Assembly (NCBI GenBank): GCA_028287455.1
Contig: JAQBPP010000108.1
Coordinates: 1 to 9,318, forward strand
DNA length: 9,318 nt
Source of the DNA: Bacilli bacterium
GTDB taxonomy: Bacteria > Bacillota > Bacilli > Tumebacillales > JAQBPP01
Reading direction: 5' to 3'
Numbering within the stretch: position 1 is the first letter of the stretch; each line of letters begins with the position of its first letter. The translations under genes and the position numbers were made by a program. Of this stretch, positions 7,025-9,318 are shown in pieces. The notes beneath the pieces were generated by a model. The model searched no databases. It saw only the letters and a list, made by a program, of their open reading frames with translations, and was not told the origin of the DNA.

Positions 7025-8323
7025 TTGGCTTGCAAAGGAAAAAAATGGATATGGATCATTTCAGGTGGAATTCTGCTTGCAGGCTGCGGTGTGAAAGAGG
7101 GAGTCAGTCCAACCTCAAACGTCAACACGAGTCCAGTCACGTTAAGTCTGTATATGTACACCCCGGCGCCTGATCAGTTTATCCAGGACAGTATTGTGAA
7201 GCCGGTTGAAAAAAAGTTTCCGAATATTACTCTTAAAATTGTGAATAACACGTCAGCTGCCACTCCTCAACAGCTTATTGCATCGGGTAATGTTCCAGAC
7301 CTGATGTATGGCAGTATCCTATTCAATGTTCAGGAATTAATAGATTTAGGGATGCTTTATGATATGAATGATCTAATCAAAAAGGATCATTTTGATATCA
7401 ACCAGATTAATTCAACAGTGGTGAAGGAAATCAAATCCATGGGAAATCATGGCGAGATTTATGCCCTTCCGTTTTATATAAATTATCAAGTGCTTTATTA
7501 TAATAAAGATATATTTAATAAATTCGGGGTCCAATATCCGAAAGATGGCATGACATGGGATCAAGTGACCGCGCTTGGCCAAAAATTGTCTGAGACGAGT
7601 AATGGAGTGACCTATGAAGGATTGGCAGTCCCTAGTCCCGTTGAACTTGCGTACCAGTTGGCACTTCCTTTTGTTGATCCTAAAACGCACCAGGCATTAC
7701 TGGATACAGATGATTTCAGAAAAATATTCGAATTGGATAATACCATTTATAATTCCCAAAATGGTATGCAGGTCAGCGGGCCGCAGGGTGGTTTTTTAAA
7801 GAATAAAACTGAGGCTATGTACTTAAGATGGGGTGATACCACACAAACTTTAGTTGCAATGGCCCAAAGTGGGGATGCAATGAATTGGGACATGGTGACT
7901 TCACCTTTCTTTAGCGGCACTTCCGGTTATACAAATGCCGTTGATCAACATGACTTGTTAATCTCCCAAACCAGCACACATAAGGATTTGGATTTTCAAG
8001 TCGTTTCTTATTTAGTTTCAAAAGATTATCAAATGGAACTTGCAAGGAATGGTTACTTGTCTGCCTTGACAGATCCAGACTTGCAAAAGAGTTTTGGAGC
8101 CAATAGTCCTGAATTGAAAGGAAAAAATCTGCAGGCCATTTTCAAATCGAATCCTGTACCGGTGCTTCCCATGACTAGTTATGATGGATTGGCTCAAAAC
8201 GAGATATTTAAATATGTAACTCTGGTTGAGACAGGAAAATTGGATGTCAACACAGCATTGAGGCAGGCTAATGACGCAGCAAACAAGGACATTCAGGCTG
8301 CGATCCAGCAACAAGGAAATTAG
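7025..8323 (+). CDS. Sugar ABC-transporter substrate-binding lipoprotein
   Basis: A 432-residue extracellular solute-binding protein (family 1, maltose-binding type), anchored to the outer face of the membrane. The signal is MACKGKKWIW followed by a hydrophobic run ending in the lipobox L-A-G-C, with C21 as the lipidated residue. The family signature ALPFYINYQVLYYNKDIF (LYYNKD at 157-162) followed by a W-D-Q-V segment is clear. So is the N-terminal VTLSLYMYTP strand and the G-N-V-P-D-L segment typical of these proteins. Translation starts at TTG, supported by the GGGGGAG site. It presumably delivers an oligosaccharide to the permease whose end is at 1-167; a separate permease pair beyond the right edge is also possible. 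The gene appears more AT-rich than its neighbours. Ligand unknown, likely a mannose-containing oligosaccharide from context. Confidence 0.9.
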   Translation: MACKGKKWIWIISGGILLAGCGVKEGVSPTSNVNTSPVTLSLYMYTPAPDQFIQDSIVKPVEKKFPNITLKIVNNTSAATPQQLIASGNVPDLMYGSILFNVQELIDLGMLYDMNDLIKKDHFDINQINSTVVKEIKSMGNHGEIYALPFYINYQVLYYNKDIFNKFGVQYPKDGMTWDQVTALGQKLSETSNGVTYEGLAVPSPVELAYQLALPFVDPKTHQALLDTDDFRKIFELDNTIYNSQNGMQVSGPQGGFLKNKTEAMYLRWGDTTQTLVAMAQSGDAMNWDMVTSPFFSGTSGYTNAVDQHDLLISQTSTHKDLDFQVVSYLVSKDYQMELARNGYLSALTDPDLQKSFGANSPELKGKNLQAIFKSNPVPVLPMTSYDGLAQNEIFKYVTLVETGKLDVNTALRQANDAANKDIQAAIQQQGN

Positions 8324-8336
8324 AGCAAAATCGATG

Positions 8337-8345
8337 AAGGAGGAG
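8337..8345 (+). promoter_or_regulatory. Ribosome binding site for the GH38 gene
   Basis: AAGGAGGAG, a strong site, ends 6 bases before ATG 8352 and settles the start of the truncated alpha-mannosidase gene. Confidence 0.8.
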
Positions 8346-8351
8346 ACTATC

Positions 8352-9318
8352 ATGTTTTTTACGGAAGAAAAAATAGAAGAGCGAATTAAGGAATTATCGT
8401 CCTATCGTTACAGGGATACGATTTCGATTCGAGACTTTCACATGATTGCCGATCCAGAAGGCCGAAACGGCGCTTATCCCCCCAATTCTGGCGAAGGTTC
8501 TATTGTACGGATCGGCGATTCCTGGAAAGGGACAGACTTATATCACTGGTTGATAACGACTGTTGAGATTCCGGCCGATTGGGCCAGACGTAAAATCGTG
8601 GGAATGTTTGACTTTGCGATGAATAACAGTTTCGAATCGTTGCTCTTTGTCAATCGACACCCTTATCAGGGTGTTGATTCGAACCATCAGGAAGTATTCT
8701 TTTCACCTAAGTCGATCGGGCAGACAGTCGATTTGCGATTCCGGATCTGGACCAGATTGGGAGGGCAAAGAGGTTATCGTTCAGTTCAGGAAAACAAGCT
8801 GAAAATGGCCAACCTTTCATGGTTGGATGAAGCGGTCGACGACTTGTACTATACGGCGACGGTTGCTTTGGAAACATTGAAAGTCTTGGAAACGAACCGT
8901 CCCGAACGTTGGATTCTGCTAAATGCTTTGGATAAAGCCATTGCACAATTAGATTGGTCGAAACCGGGTTCGGAGCGGTTTTATGAAAGCGTAAATCTTG
9001 CGAATGATTTGTTGAACTCCGAGCTTCAATCAATGGAGAAACAGCATCCGGTGACGGTTCAATGCATTGGTCACACACACATTGATGTGGCTTGGCTGTG
9101 GCGGTTGAAGCATACACGTGAGAAATCCGCTCGTTCGTTCTCTACCGTTCTTCGTTTAATGGAACTTTTCCCGGAATATGTCTTCTTGCAAACCCAACCG
9201 CAGCTGTACGATTACATCAAGTCCGATTATCCGGAGATCTATGCACAAATTAAGGAAAAAGTTCTGGAGGGACGTTGGGAAGCAGAAGGCGGCATGTGGC
9301 TGGAGGCAGACTGCAACC
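8352..9318 (+). CDS. GH38 alpha-mannosidase, N-terminal part (partial)
   Basis: The frame is open from ATG 8352 to the right edge, giving 322 codons of a protein that in this family is usually about 1000 residues. Residues 1 to about 230 match the N-terminal ancillary region of long bacterial and fungal class II alpha-mannosidases. The catalytic domain then opens with C-I-G-H-T-H-I-D-V-A-W-L-W-R, where H243 and D245 are the expected zinc ligands. It continues with the family motifs F-L-Q-T-Q-P-Q-L-Y and GRWEAEGGMWLEADCN. The nucleophile aspartate and remaining zinc ligand lie beyond the window. No signal peptide is seen, so the enzyme should act inside the cell, removing alpha-linked mannose from imported oligosaccharides. 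It follows the binding-protein gene by 28 bp, consistent with co-transcription. The family call is secure; linkage preference is unknown. Confidence 0.93.
   Translation, partial: MFFTEEKIEERIKELSSYRYRDTISIRDFHMIADPEGRNGAYPPNSGEGSIVRIGDSWKGTDLYHWLITTVEIPADWARRKIVGMFDFAMNNSFESLLFVNRHPYQGVDSNHQEVFFSPKSIGQTVDLRFRIWTRLGGQRGYRSVQENKLKMANLSWLDEAVDDLYYTATVALETLKVLETNRPERWILLNALDKAIAQLDWSKPGSERFYESVNLANDLLNSELQSMEKQHPVTVQCIGHTHIDVAWLWRLKHTREKSARSFSTVLRLMELFPEYVFLQTQPQLYDYIKSDYPEIYAQIKEKVLEGRWEAEGGMWLEADCN

Noticed and set aside
8707..9117. Minus-strand open frame of 136 codons
   Set aside because: It is opposite the GH38 alpha-mannosidase gene, which runs unbroken to the right edge with clear family motifs.

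Overview
The window looks like part of a carbohydrate-utilisation operon from a low-to-moderate GC Gram-positive bacterium, most likely Bacillales of the Paenibacillus or Alicyclobacillus type. The evidence is strong purine-rich Shine-Dalgarno sites (AGGAGG type) ahead of almost every gene, a lipoprotein solute-binding protein started by TTG, a CUT1-type sugar permease, and a class I mannose-6-phosphate isomerase with the extra N-terminal domain. The species cannot be fixed from this sequence alone.

All genes are on the plus strand. In order they are: the C-terminal end of a sugar ABC-transporter permease (1-167); a two-domain class I mannose-6-phosphate isomerase (244-1983); a ROK-family sugar kinase (2020-2961); a Tat-exported GH79-like beta-glucuronidase (3025-4740); a DUF5054-like protein with a GH38-like active-site pattern (4868-6949); a family 1 sugar-binding lipoprotein (7025-8323); and the N-terminal third of a GH38 alpha-mannosidase running off the right edge (8352-9318). 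The gaps are 76, 36, 63, 127, 75 and 28 bp. I found no convincing intrinsic terminator in any of them, so one long transcript is plausible, with a possible weak internal promoter in the 127-bp gap.

Read together, the genes suggest uptake and breakdown of a mannose-containing glycan that also carries glucuronic acid. The exported GH79 enzyme would remove beta-linked glucuronate outside the membrane, and the binding lipoprotein and permease would import the trimmed oligosaccharide. The two GH38-like enzymes, which have no visible signal peptide, would release mannose inside. The ROK kinase could phosphorylate mannose and the isomerase would convert mannose-6-phosphate to fructose-6-phosphate. 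A GlcA-beta-Man-alpha side chain, as in xanthan-like or glucuronomannan polymers, fits this set, but the substrate is an inference. No transcriptional regulator, transposase, RNA gene or CRISPR array was seen. The GH79 gene is visibly richer in GC than the binding-protein gene and may have a separate history.
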